Under the pieces are notes generated by a model. It was not told the DNA's origin. It searched no databases and saw only the letters and a program-made list of their open reading frames with translations. Below, one piece after another: positions 6,439 to 12,697 of a stretch of 12,735 nt of DNA. The position numbers and the translations under genes are program-made. Origin of the DNA: NIOZ-UU13 sp041862635 (GTDB taxonomy: Bacteria > Planctomycetota > Phycisphaerae > Sedimentisphaerales > Anaerobacaceae); assembly GCA_041862635.1 (NCBI GenBank), contig JBGVTO010000337.1, positions 1-12,735 on the forward strand, written 5' to 3'. The number at the start of each line of letters is the position of its first letter. Position 1 is the first letter of the stretch.

Positions 6439-7563
6439 CTATCCCTTCATAACAAAATCAGTTAGAGCGTAAACAGCATCGATATTGTAACCGGCGTCAA
6501 GGTGATGAACGTATTCGAGATTGCCGCCGTTGTTTTCTTCGTAAATCTTTTTGGCCCAGTGCAATATCGGTTCCGCACTTTCCGCTGACATATCATTCGG
6601 TAATGGAGAGACACTTATCGGCATTTCTTTTCCAAATACTTCCCGAACCCTGCTGAGTGATGTGTCTCCACCAAGGTCGAGAGAATGAAGGTTTGCAATT
6701 TTGGAAAATGCCTCCAGATGATTAGTGCTTGGGCCACACGAATGTAAACGAACAGGACCAAGCTCCTTTCCAATCTTAGACGTCACCGGCACTACAAATT
6801 TTTCAATCAGCTCCGGGCTGACCATGCAGGACGAACATTCCCCTACGTGAACCCCGGTTATGGGTAAATTGGCTATTTGCGAAAAATGCCGACACAAGAC
6901 AACGAAGGCCTCTGTGATCCAGTGCATGATTTCCAGGCAGGGTTGTGGTCTGGTCATCATATCTATAAAGATAGTCTCACCCATCAACTTCTGGGCAGAG
7001 GTCATGGCTCCGTGTATTGCGGCCCGGCCGGATTTATCCCAGAAAAAGGGCGGTATAGGACATAGCTGCTTCCGGGAATCACTCTGCACCCGGCGAATTT
7101 GCTCGTCGAAAAGATTGATTAGCGGGTGATCAAGCAAACTATCAGGCGAAGGCAAGTCGCAAGGCTCTCTATCAGCCAGACAATTGGGCGTGATGTCGGC
7201 GTCTTTGTCGTCCTGAGGGACGAAATCAGCACCGAGCAACATCCCAAGAATCATATTCGGCTGAATACCGCCAATCTGAATATGGTCTTTGTCCCAATAA
7301 TCAATCTGTCCCAGATTTGACTCCGAATAGAAAAGTCGCATACCACCGAAGTGCTCTAACGCATATTCATTGCACAGAGAATCAACGGCGTAGCGTTTGT
7401 CCGGGTCAAAGTAGTAATCGTGGTCAAACTTTACTCTCAAGGCTCCGGCCATCCAGGCTTTTGAAAGTGTGCCTGAGATTGTAATCATTTCTGCTTTCTT
7501 GTGAAGGTTAAAGATATTACGCTTAACATCGCCGAAAACTTCAACCTTTGCTCTAAATGTCAC
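6439..7563 (-). CDS. URO-D-like (uroporphyrinogen decarboxylase superfamily) protein
   Basis: This ~374-residue protein belongs to the URO-D superfamily, which includes HemE and zinc-dependent corrinoid methyltransferases such as MtaA. Supporting motifs are GVHVGECSSCMVSPELIEKFVVP at about 237-259 and GPVRLHSCG at 269-277, which carries the His-x-Cys zinc-ligand pair (274, 276). The HemE N-terminal RQAGR motif is absent, so it is not heme biosynthetic. The methyltransferases have a further Cys near the C-terminus; here that place reads YVHHLDAG (351-358) and no Cys follows 276. The frame is open to 7731, but the first 56 codons run through the end of the upstream oxidoreductase gene. I therefore take GTG at 7563, which leaves a 16-base gap; ATG at 7488 is an alternative. 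Neither has a clear Shine-Dalgarno. There is no signal peptide, so it is cytoplasmic. Confidence 0.7.
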   Translation of the reverse strand: MTFRAKVEVFGDVKRNIFNLHKKAEMITISGTLSKAWMAGALRVKFDHDYYFDPDKRYAVDSLCNEYALEHFGGMRLFYSESNLGQIDYWDKDHIQIGGIQPNMILGMLLGADFVPQDDKDADITPNCLADREPCDLPSPDSLLDHPLINLFDEQIRRVQSDSRKQLCPIPPFFWDKSGRAAIHGAMTSAQKLMGETIFIDMMTRPQPCLEIMHWITEAFVVLCRHFSQIANLPITGVHVGECSSCMVSPELIEKFVVPVTSKIGKELGPVRLHSCGPSTNHLEAFSKIANLHSLDLGGDTSLSRVREVFGKEMPISVSPLPNDMSAESAEPILHWAKKIYEENNGGNLEYVHHLDAGYNIDAVYALTDFVMKG

Positions 7564-7579
7564 ATAGGTTGGAGTACGG

Positions 7580-8962
7580 CTATATGGTATTATCGAGAGC
7601 AAAGCGAGGCTTTCCGGTCCTCCACTTTCCTCGAGTAAAGTCGGGGACCTTGACCGGAACACTGCCACTGGCAATCGAGAGCTCGGAAAGCGGCCCGTGC
7701 ACACACATAATGACAGAATCATAGACATCAATAGGCGTTTGTGTTCTATTCTTGACGGCCTGGACGAAGAGCTTCAGCTCGCGTATGTCAGTGCCGCCAT
7801 GACCACCCAGAGTAGGTTCCCTGGTCCAGGCGTGTCGATATTTCTCATGATAAGGCGGAAAAGGTTCCCATTCATGATATTTCGGACTCTTGCCCTTAAT
7901 GTAAACAGTATTTCTTTGTTCGTTGTAGAGGCCGCGAGTGCCCTGAATAAGCCAGCGATTATCGTATGGCCTGGGTAACTGCATATCGTAATTGATGACT
8001 ATGGATTTACCTTTCCTGGTCCGAACTACGGTTGTCACAATGTCACCCTGTGCGAATTTTCGCTTAGCGTTCGGATGGTCCGGTCCGAATTTTCCGGCGA
8101 AATGCTCATTGATACCGACCGCGTCTGTCGAGGTAGAAGTAACGTAGTCGAAGGCATCACCGCAGTTGATATCCATCCAACTGATGACCGGGCCTAACTG
8201 ATGAGTCGGGTACTGGTCACGGTTGTGCTTTATGAGATACTTGGCCGGCCAGCGACCCATGCCGGTCTGACTATCGAAGAACCAGTGGTCGATGCAATCG
8301 TGGGAGTGAGCACAGTGACAATGCATAATTTCGCCGAATAAGCCCTTACGAATCATGTTCAGCACAGCCAGGTTGTCGCTCCGGAAGCTCCAGTTTTCGA
8401 GCATCATACAGGGGATACCCGTCTGCTCAGATGTATTGACCAATTCCCAGCATTCTTCGAGGGTATAGGCCGCAGGGACCTCGACCCCAGCATACTTGCC
8501 GGCCTTCATTGCGTAGGCGGCCATTGGAGTATGCCATTCCCAATATGTGGCTATAATGACGGCGTCGATATCGTCGCGGCCAACAAGCTTCTTCCAAACA
8601 TTCTCATCGCCCGAATAAGTTTCAGGTTTTGGAAAATCGGCCTTGACGACCCGACCCTGGGCGGCCTGGGCTCGCTCGGGAAAAATATCGCACACCGCCC
8701 TGACCTCAATTACATCACCCATCTGCAGCAAGTTACCCATTAAGCTGTTACCGCGCCCGCCCATGCCGATTATCCCGATGCGGACCTTCTCAATAGGGGG
8801 CAGGTTAATCTCACTGGTTGCGCCCGATTTTGGCTGTGAACCCAGCCCCTCCGAGGGGCGGGGTGAAGCAGAAGCAGTCATCCGTACGCCGCCAAGGGCG
8901 GCACCAAGGCCAACTGTGGTGCTGCTCTTCAAAAATTGCCTTCGGCTGCTTTCTTTAGTCAT
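7580..8962 (-). CDS. Tat-exported Gfo/Idh/MocA oxidoreductase, GH109-like
   Basis: The protein has 460 residues from ATG 8962, chosen because GGAG sits 8 bases upstream; ATG 8968 and GTG 9016 are also in frame. It begins with the twin-arginine signal SRRQFLK (6-12), so it is exported folded with its cofactor. The Rossmann motif GMGGRG (66-71) binds NAD(P). The middle and C-terminus follow GH109 alpha-N-acetylgalactosaminidases: VEVPAA (160-165), CWELVNTSEQT, CMMLEN, YPTHQLGP (251-258), GGHGGTD (386-392), YDSV...GPLSE and PDFTRGKW. GH109 enzymes use bound NAD to oxidise C3 of the sugar transiently, eliminate the glycoside, then reduce. Where I recall Tyr-Ile-His in known members, this has HSH (219-221), so substrate or chemistry may differ. 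It lies 50 bases after the previous gene and 16 before the URO-D-like gene. Confidence 0.8.
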   Translation of the reverse strand: MTKESSRRQFLKSSTTVGLGAALGGVRMTASASPRPSEGLGSQPKSGATSEINLPPIEKVRIGIIGMGGRGNSLMGNLLQMGDVIEVRAVCDIFPERAQAAQGRVVKADFPKPETYSGDENVWKKLVGRDDIDAVIIATYWEWHTPMAAYAMKAGKYAGVEVPAAYTLEECWELVNTSEQTGIPCMMLENWSFRSDNLAVLNMIRKGLFGEIMHCHCAHSHDCIDHWFFDSQTGMGRWPAKYLIKHNRDQYPTHQLGPVISWMDINCGDAFDYVTSTSTDAVGINEHFAGKFGPDHPNAKRKFAQGDIVTTVVRTRKGKSIVINYDMQLPRPYDNRWLIQGTRGLYNEQRNTVYIKGKSPKYHEWEPFPPYHEKYRHAWTREPTLGGHGGTDIRELKLFVQAVKNRTQTPIDVYDSVIMCVHGPLSELSIASGSVPVKVPDFTRGKWRTGKPRFALDNTI

Positions 8963-9012
8963 GGTCATTTCTCCAAAATGCAGGTCCGGTGCTCCTATAC
9001 GGACAACATAAT

Positions 9013-10089
9013 TCACGATTTATCCCGTCCCGTCTTTGCCGCAAGGCATCCTGTGGACGACGGGCGGGATTTATCTACCGGTTCACTAACTATCACCGGC
9101 TTGCCCGATTGTGCCGAGAGGTCCGCCGCAAAGCACACAGCGTGAGTATAGGCAGCATCATCTAAGTCAGGGTACGGCCGTCTATCGTTAATTATGCAAT
9201 CAAGGAAGTGTGAAACTTCACCCTCAAAAGGATGATGTGCGACGTCGGCACTGTCCGGCAGGATGCAGGGAATTTTCATAAAATTGTTTTGTTTCGGGAA
9301 AAGCTTTGGTGCAAAAAGTTCATCATTACGCAGACTGCCATCAGTACCATAGATCCCGATATTAAACCTATATGGCATCTGTGCATCGAAGGTTGTTATG
9401 CTACGCCCAATCTTACCATCTCTAAACTTAACGTTGACTGAAATTGTACCCGGGTATTCTATGGGATTCTTGGTTTTCGCCTGATAAGCGCTAACCTGCT
9501 CGGCTTCACTCCTGGCGAACCAGCGAAGGGCATCTATTGCATGGCAGCCTCCGGTTAAGATTGCCGTTCCACTTTGCTCTTGACTACCATACCATTTCTC
9601 TTCAGGAGTCATCCATATCCGGTGCATATAATCAACCTCTACCATAAAGATGTCTCCGAATACACTCTGCTCAATAAGACGGTCAATGGACATTAACAAG
9701 GGATTCCAATGCAATACGAAACTTACCATCGTTTTGACCTTGTTTTTTCTGACCGCTTCGCGTTGTTTGTGCACGTCTTCCGGAGTCAATGCTACGGGTT
9801 TTTCGATGATAATATGCTTGTGGGCCTCTGCAGCAGCAACGACATATTTCGTGTGTACATTATGCGGCGTGCATACCACTACAATATCCACGTCATTCTG
9901 CTCAAGCATCTTCGAGGCGTCAGTTTCGATGGTGCATTTTAAGTCGTAGCGGTCGCGGTACCGTTCTGCGTTTGCACGGTTCCGGCTAACCAGGGCACGC
10001 ACTTCGGAGCGTTTGTCTTTCTGAAAGGCCTTTACATACTCCTCTGCCACCGAGCCACAACCAATAATCCCCACGCCAAGTCTGTTCAT
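9013..10089 (-). CDS. Cytoplasmic Gfo/Idh/MocA-family oxidoreductase
   Basis: The 358-residue protein is a standard-length NAD(P)-dependent sugar or polyol dehydrogenase of the Gfo/Idh/MocA family. It shows the Rossmann motif GIIGCGSVAEE (7-17), TPHNVH (74-79), the EKPVAL motif (96-101) with catalytic-type Lys97, and GGCHAIDALRW (180-190) with His183 and Asp186 in the usual catalytic places. No signal peptide precedes the Rossmann fold, so it acts in the cytoplasm, unlike its exported neighbour. The start is well set: AGGA lies 8 bases before ATG 10089. A natural role would be oxidising or reducing a keto-sugar released by the exported enzymes, but the substrate cannot be read from the sequence. 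The last ~20 residues (PSSTGCLAAKTGRDKS) look like a non-conserved tail. Confidence 0.8.
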   Translation of the reverse strand: MNRLGVGIIGCGSVAEEYVKAFQKDKRSEVRALVSRNRANAERYRDRYDLKCTIETDASKMLEQNDVDIVVVCTPHNVHTKYVVAAAEAHKHIIIEKPVALTPEDVHKQREAVRKNKVKTMVSFVLHWNPLLMSIDRLIEQSVFGDIFMVEVDYMHRIWMTPEEKWYGSQEQSGTAILTGGCHAIDALRWFARSEAEQVSAYQAKTKNPIEYPGTISVNVKFRDGKIGRSITTFDAQMPYRFNIGIYGTDGSLRNDELFAPKLFPKQNNFMKIPCILPDSADVAHHPFEGEVSHFLDCIINDRRPYPDLDDAAYTHAVCFAADLSAQSGKPVIVSEPVDKSRPSSTGCLAAKTGRDKS

Positions 10090-10263
10090 ATTTTGCTTCC
10101 TCTCTTTTCGGCGTTCGTCACGCCTGTAAGCCCTAAGGACTCCTTTCGGAGAAGCGTGCGGAACCGCATATATTTCTCTTCGCCGATATCCACCTTCGTG
10201 AGGTGACGAAGCCGCATCGGCTCGGGCCTTCGCCGAGACGAGCGCCGAGATGAGATGATTAAG
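10090..10263. repeat. Inverted-repeat-dense spacer inside the cluster
   Basis: The 174 bases between the DUF1080 and oxidoreductase genes hold at least seven short perfect inverted repeats. These are GGCGT/ACGCC (10110-10124), CTCC/GGAG (10140-10151), TGCGG/CCGCA (10157-10168), CACCT/AGGTG (10191-10205), CTTCGT/ACGAAG (10194-10211), GCCG/CGGC (10211-10221) and CTCGG/CCGAG (10221-10237). The two around 10191-10211 are mutually exclusive. A minus-strand frame runs through, but its upstream part overlaps the DUF1080 gene and the peptide looks random. This could be a mobile palindromic repeat, a processing site, or a structured segment that sets different expression for the genes on each side. 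Confidence 0.5.
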
Positions 10264-11283
10264 CTAACGTTTGATAACCGGCGTGAGAACGATATTTCGA
10301 TAACTGACGGCTGTGTGGTCACCTTGTAGATATATGGGACCGGGCCTGAATTCATCCGACCACAACGCGCCGCCCGTGCAGCCCAGAAGCGGCTCATTGT
10401 CAATAATCACCTTGTCGTTCAGCTCCAATGTCACGTGGCGGTCCACGAGCGTGATATTCATGGTCTGCCATTGTCCGGCCGGCTTCTCAGCATTCACAAT
10501 TGGCGTAATTCGGCTGTAAATCCCCCCCATGTTATGTGAATCGAGGTCTCTGCCGTACGAATCACTGACCTGAATCTCGTAGATACCACGCAGATATATC
10601 CCGCTGTTACCCCTCTCGGGAACGTTCACTTCTAATTTCAGGTTGAAATCCTCGAACTCGGCTACAGTGCGAAGGTTGCCATAGGAAATACGACGTTTTC
10701 CCTCCTGCCGAACCGGCCTATTGATAAGAACTCCATCTTCCACCGACCAACCATTAGTCTGCCTTGGATTGGTCAGCTTCCACCCGTCCAGATTGGTTCC
10801 ATTGAACAGCACAATCGGTTTGCCGTATTTAACCCTGGACAGGTCCGGCTTCGGAGGTAGAGGAGGAATTCGTTTGCCGGTGAATTCACTCCTGTCAACG
10901 CCCTTTCCATTTGAGCGTGGCCGGATTTGCGTTAATTGCAGGGTGTCTGCTGAAACCTTTGCAATAATCGTTTCCGCGAACGTATGCGTCCGGACCACTT
11001 CGCCCCTGGCGTCTTTGCGTTCAACTTTACGAATACGGGTGACGTTCAGGGTATCACCGTCCATATAGACACTATCCACAGGGACCACACTTCCCCCGCC
11101 CCATAGAATGCTTGCGTCCAAATATCCATCCCCCTGCGTGACACCCAGCCAGCCGGCACCTCCGCCGGGAATTGTCAACGCCCAGTGTCCAATATAAGGA
11201 TTAGCGGTTTCATTGGCCCAAACCGATACACAGGTGATCCATAAGGTTAAGAAAACCAGGGCATAGCGAATGCTTTTATTCAT
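10264..11283 (-). CDS. Secreted DUF1080 protein (3-keto-disaccharide hydrolase family)
   Basis: The 339-residue protein starts at ATG 11283, with GAAAGG 9 bases upstream; an in-frame codon 12 residues earlier is less likely. A Sec signal peptide spans 1-23 (cut after VWA). Residues ~30-140 form a separate beta-rich module. Residues ~156-336 are the DUF1080 (PF06439) concanavalin-like sandwich, shown by IVLFNGTNLDGW (157-168), GWSVEDGVL, the GNSGIYLRG motif (225-233), YEIQV (235-239) and GPIYLQGDH (315-323). The family is annotated as 3-keto-disaccharide hydrolase, cleaving glycosides already oxidised at C3. That fits the two sugar oxidoreductases encoded downstream and suggests a joint oxidative pathway outside the cytoplasm. 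It is the first gene of the minus-strand cluster. Confidence 0.85.
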   Translation of the reverse strand: MNKSIRYALVFLTLWITCVSVWANETANPYIGHWALTIPGGGAGWLGVTQGDGYLDASILWGGGSVVPVDSVYMDGDTLNVTRIRKVERKDARGEVVRTHTFAETIIAKVSADTLQLTQIRPRSNGKGVDRSEFTGKRIPPLPPKPDLSRVKYGKPIVLFNGTNLDGWKLTNPRQTNGWSVEDGVLINRPVRQEGKRRISYGNLRTVAEFEDFNLKLEVNVPERGNSGIYLRGIYEIQVSDSYGRDLDSHNMGGIYSRITPIVNAEKPAGQWQTMNITLVDRHVTLELNDKVIIDNEPLLGCTGGALWSDEFRPGPIYLQGDHTAVSYRNIVLTPVIKR

Positions 11284-11344
11284 AGTAAGTAACCTTTCAT
11301 AATATTTGAAGCAAATCAAAAAAGTGACAAACTTCTCTTATGCC

Positions 11345-11350
11345 ATTATA
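11345..11350 (-). promoter_or_regulatory. Candidate -10 box for the minus-strand cluster
   Basis: Read on the minus strand this is a perfect TATAAT, ending about 60 bases before the DUF1080 start codon, which would leave a leader of roughly 55 bases. The hexamer 17 bases further upstream (GAAATC) is a poor -35 match, so an activator or a different sigma factor would be needed if it is real. Confidence 0.35.
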
Positions 11351-11385
11351 GAACAGTTTTTATCTGAGATTTCCTTTTTGTCCCT

Positions 11386-11416
11386 GCTCAGCTATCCCGA
11401 TACATCGGGACTGAGC
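11386..11416. repeat. Two-part hairpin (6 + 6 bp)
   Basis: GCTCAG (11386-11391) pairs with CTGAGC (11411-11416). Inside it TCCCGA (11395-11400) pairs with TCGGGA (11405-11410) around a TACA loop, and the three bases CTA (11392-11394) bulge on one side. No T-tract follows on either strand. It is probably an intergenic repeat element or a binding site upstream of the minus-strand cluster. Confidence 0.5.
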
Positions 11417-11471
11417 CTCATTTTCGATAGAATACCAAGACTGTCTTGGAAATTCAATAAAGAAATACCAC

Positions 11472-11515
11472 CACTTCGATAGAAGTGCCTAAAGTTTAGA
11501 GTGCCTAAAGTTTGG
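11472..11515. repeat. Hairpin running into a 16-base tandem repeat
   Basis: CACTTC and GAAGTG (11472-11477, 11482-11487) form a perfect hairpin with a GATA loop. The second arm overlaps the first of two adjacent 16-base units, AGTGCCTAAAGTTTRG, at 11484-11499 and 11500-11515, which differ at one position. The block lies just upstream of the TTGACA box at 11526, where a regulator could bind. Confidence 0.5.
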
Positions 11516-11525
11516 AACTTCACTG

Positions 11526-11554
11526 TTGACATACAGCTAATTTGCAAATAAATT
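11526..11554 (+). promoter_or_regulatory. Candidate sigma70-type promoter for the creatininase-family gene
   Basis: A perfect TTGACA (11526-11531) is followed after exactly 17 bases by TAAATT (11549-11554), four of six matches to the -10 consensus. Transcription would begin near 11562 and give a leader of about 165 bases, long enough for the structured elements at 11615-11680. Confidence 0.35.
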
Positions 11555-11614
11555 TGTGCGTATCAAGTCTGAAGTCAAATAGTTTTCGTAAAAATTATTA
11601 ATGAGAAAATCAGA

Positions 11615-11680
11615 AAGGTCCATAATATTTCCCAAGACCTTAACATTGGGTCAAACTTTCACAGACCTACACGAAGTTTG
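11615..11680 (+). promoter_or_regulatory. Possible structured leader with pseudoknot-like pairing
   Basis: AAGGTC (11615-11620) can pair with GACCTT (11636-11641). The loop segment CCCAA (11631-11635) can pair with TTGGG (11646-11650), which is the order of an H-type pseudoknot. Then CAAACTT (11652-11658) pairs with AAGTTTG (11674-11680), and GGTC/GACC (11649-11652, 11664-11667) offers a competing stem. It lies between the candidate promoter and the Shine-Dalgarno at 11715-11721. It matches no riboswitch class I recognise; chance is possible. Confidence 0.25.
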
Positions 11681-11728
11681 TCACCATCAAGCTGCTTTTC
11701 TCCTGCATAGAAAGAAAGGGGATTCACC

Positions 11729-12697
11729 ATGAACCGAAAACTCAGGCGACGAGAGCTCTTAGGTACTGCGGCGGCGGGTGCGCTACTCGGCTCTCTTTCG
11801 ATGGGACAGGAAATGAATGACGCGGGCACGGCAGCTCAGCGTGAGGTGCGACTCGAGTTCCTCCGGCCCAAGGAGCTCGAAGAGGCACAGGCCGCATGCC
11901 CGACAATCTTCCAGCCGCTCGGAACGATTGAATGGCACGGAGTACATAACGTCGTGGGCGTCGATTCAGTGAAGGCACATGCACTTTGCGTTCGAGCAGC
12001 TCAAAAGGGAGGCGGTTTAGTCGCGCCAGCTCTTTACGGTGGCGTCGGGGGCGTGAATCAGCCGCATACATTCGTTATGGAACCGGAAAACAACGTCTTT
12101 TCCAAGCTGCTCCGTCCCTGGCTTGAGCAGCTTTGCCGGGAAATGGCCCGTGACGGATTCCGTGCCATCATCATTCTCACCGGCCACTACGGTGCGGCAC
12201 AGCAAATAGTGGTCCGCGAAACGGCGGTTCGCATGAGTCGTGCCCTGGGAATTCCTGTGCTCGGTACGCCTGAGTATATGCTTGCATTGGACGTGGACTA
12301 TACCGGCGACCACGGGGCGTGGGGCGAGACCTCACTCATGATGCACCTCTATCCCGATACGGTTGACCTCTCGCGGCTCGGCGAGCCTCCGCACAAAGGT
12401 GTCGGCGGACGCGATCCCAAGACAGAAGCTTCGGCCGAAGATGGACGTAAAATCACTAAAACGATTGTCTCACGACTTGCTATACTGGCACAGAAGATGC
12501 CAACCTGGGACTATAAGACGCTCGATTCCTTCGTCGACTCCGAGGCGACCCTCGTCGCCAGGCAGCTCTCAGCGCCGAGGGGCAAGAACTCTGTCTGGAG
12601 CGCCTGGCGTAATATAGGCAGTGCCATGCGTAACTATGGCAAGCAGCTTGCCGAAGGACGTTTCGAAGAGATTAAGTCCTCCGTTGCAGGATTGTAA
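11729..12697 (+). CDS. Tat-exported creatininase-family amidohydrolase
   Basis: The 322-residue protein is a creatininase-family metal hydrolase. Members hydrolyse cyclic or linear amides such as creatinine, or act in cofactor and formamide pathways. The metal-binding pattern is visible: GTIEWHG (65-71) with Glu68 and His70, VDS with Asp79, TGHYGA with His153, and DHGAWGETS with Glu200. The N-terminus (LRRRELLGTAAAGALLG, 5-21) is a twin-arginine signal, so the enzyme is exported folded with its metals; most characterised family members are cytoplasmic. The start is clear: AAAGGGG lies 7 bases before ATG 11729. It is divergent from the sugar cluster and looks more GC-rich than that cluster: two 60-base rows (from 11821 and 12361) count 70% and 68% G+C, against 45% and 52% for rows at 6721 and 5041. 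The substrate is unknown. Confidence 0.8.
   Translation: MNRKLRRRELLGTAAAGALLGSLSMGQEMNDAGTAAQREVRLEFLRPKELEEAQAACPTIFQPLGTIEWHGVHNVVGVDSVKAHALCVRAAQKGGGLVAPALYGGVGGVNQPHTFVMEPENNVFSKLLRPWLEQLCREMARDGFRAIIILTGHYGAAQQIVVRETAVRMSRALGIPVLGTPEYMLALDVDYTGDHGAWGETSLMMHLYPDTVDLSRLGEPPHKGVGGRDPKTEASAEDGRKITKTIVSRLAILAQKMPTWDYKTLDSFVDSEATLVARQLSAPRGKNSVWSAWRNIGSAMRNYGKQLAEGRFEEIKSSVAGL

Larger units (their letters stand above)
11284..11728. other. Divergent intergenic region between DUF1080 and creatininase-family genes
   Basis: This 445-base stretch has no coding potential I can support. It contains a minus-strand TATAAT box near 11345, a long imperfect hairpin at 11386-11416, a perfect 6-bp hairpin at 11472-11487, a 2 x 16-base tandem repeat at 11484-11515, a plus-strand TTGACA-type promoter candidate at 11526-11554, and a chain of overlapping inverted repeats at 11615-11680 in the presumed leader of the creatininase-family gene. 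Confidence 0.6.

Noticed and set aside
6439..7563. HemE (true uroporphyrinogen decarboxylase)
   Set aside because: The N-terminal RQAGR motif is missing, a His-x-Cys metal motif is present and the neighbours are sugar-processing genes.
7564..7731. N-terminal extension of the URO-D-like protein
   Set aside because: It overlaps the conserved PDFTRGKW end of the GH109-like protein and does not look like the family.
8963..9016. GTG 9016 as the start of the GH109-like protein, overlapping the previous gene
   Set aside because: The added 18 residues precede the Tat signal and have no conserved look, while a good GGAG lies 8 bases before ATG 8962.
10086..10403. 105-codon minus-strand frame across the end of the DUF1080 gene
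   Set aside because: Its first half lies on the well-supported DUF1080 domain in another frame, and the rest is the inverted-repeat-dense spacer.
11742..12313. Minus-strand open frames opposite the creatininase-family gene
   Set aside because: They are GC-rich shadow frames without motifs; the plus strand has the Tat signal, Shine-Dalgarno and metal ligands.
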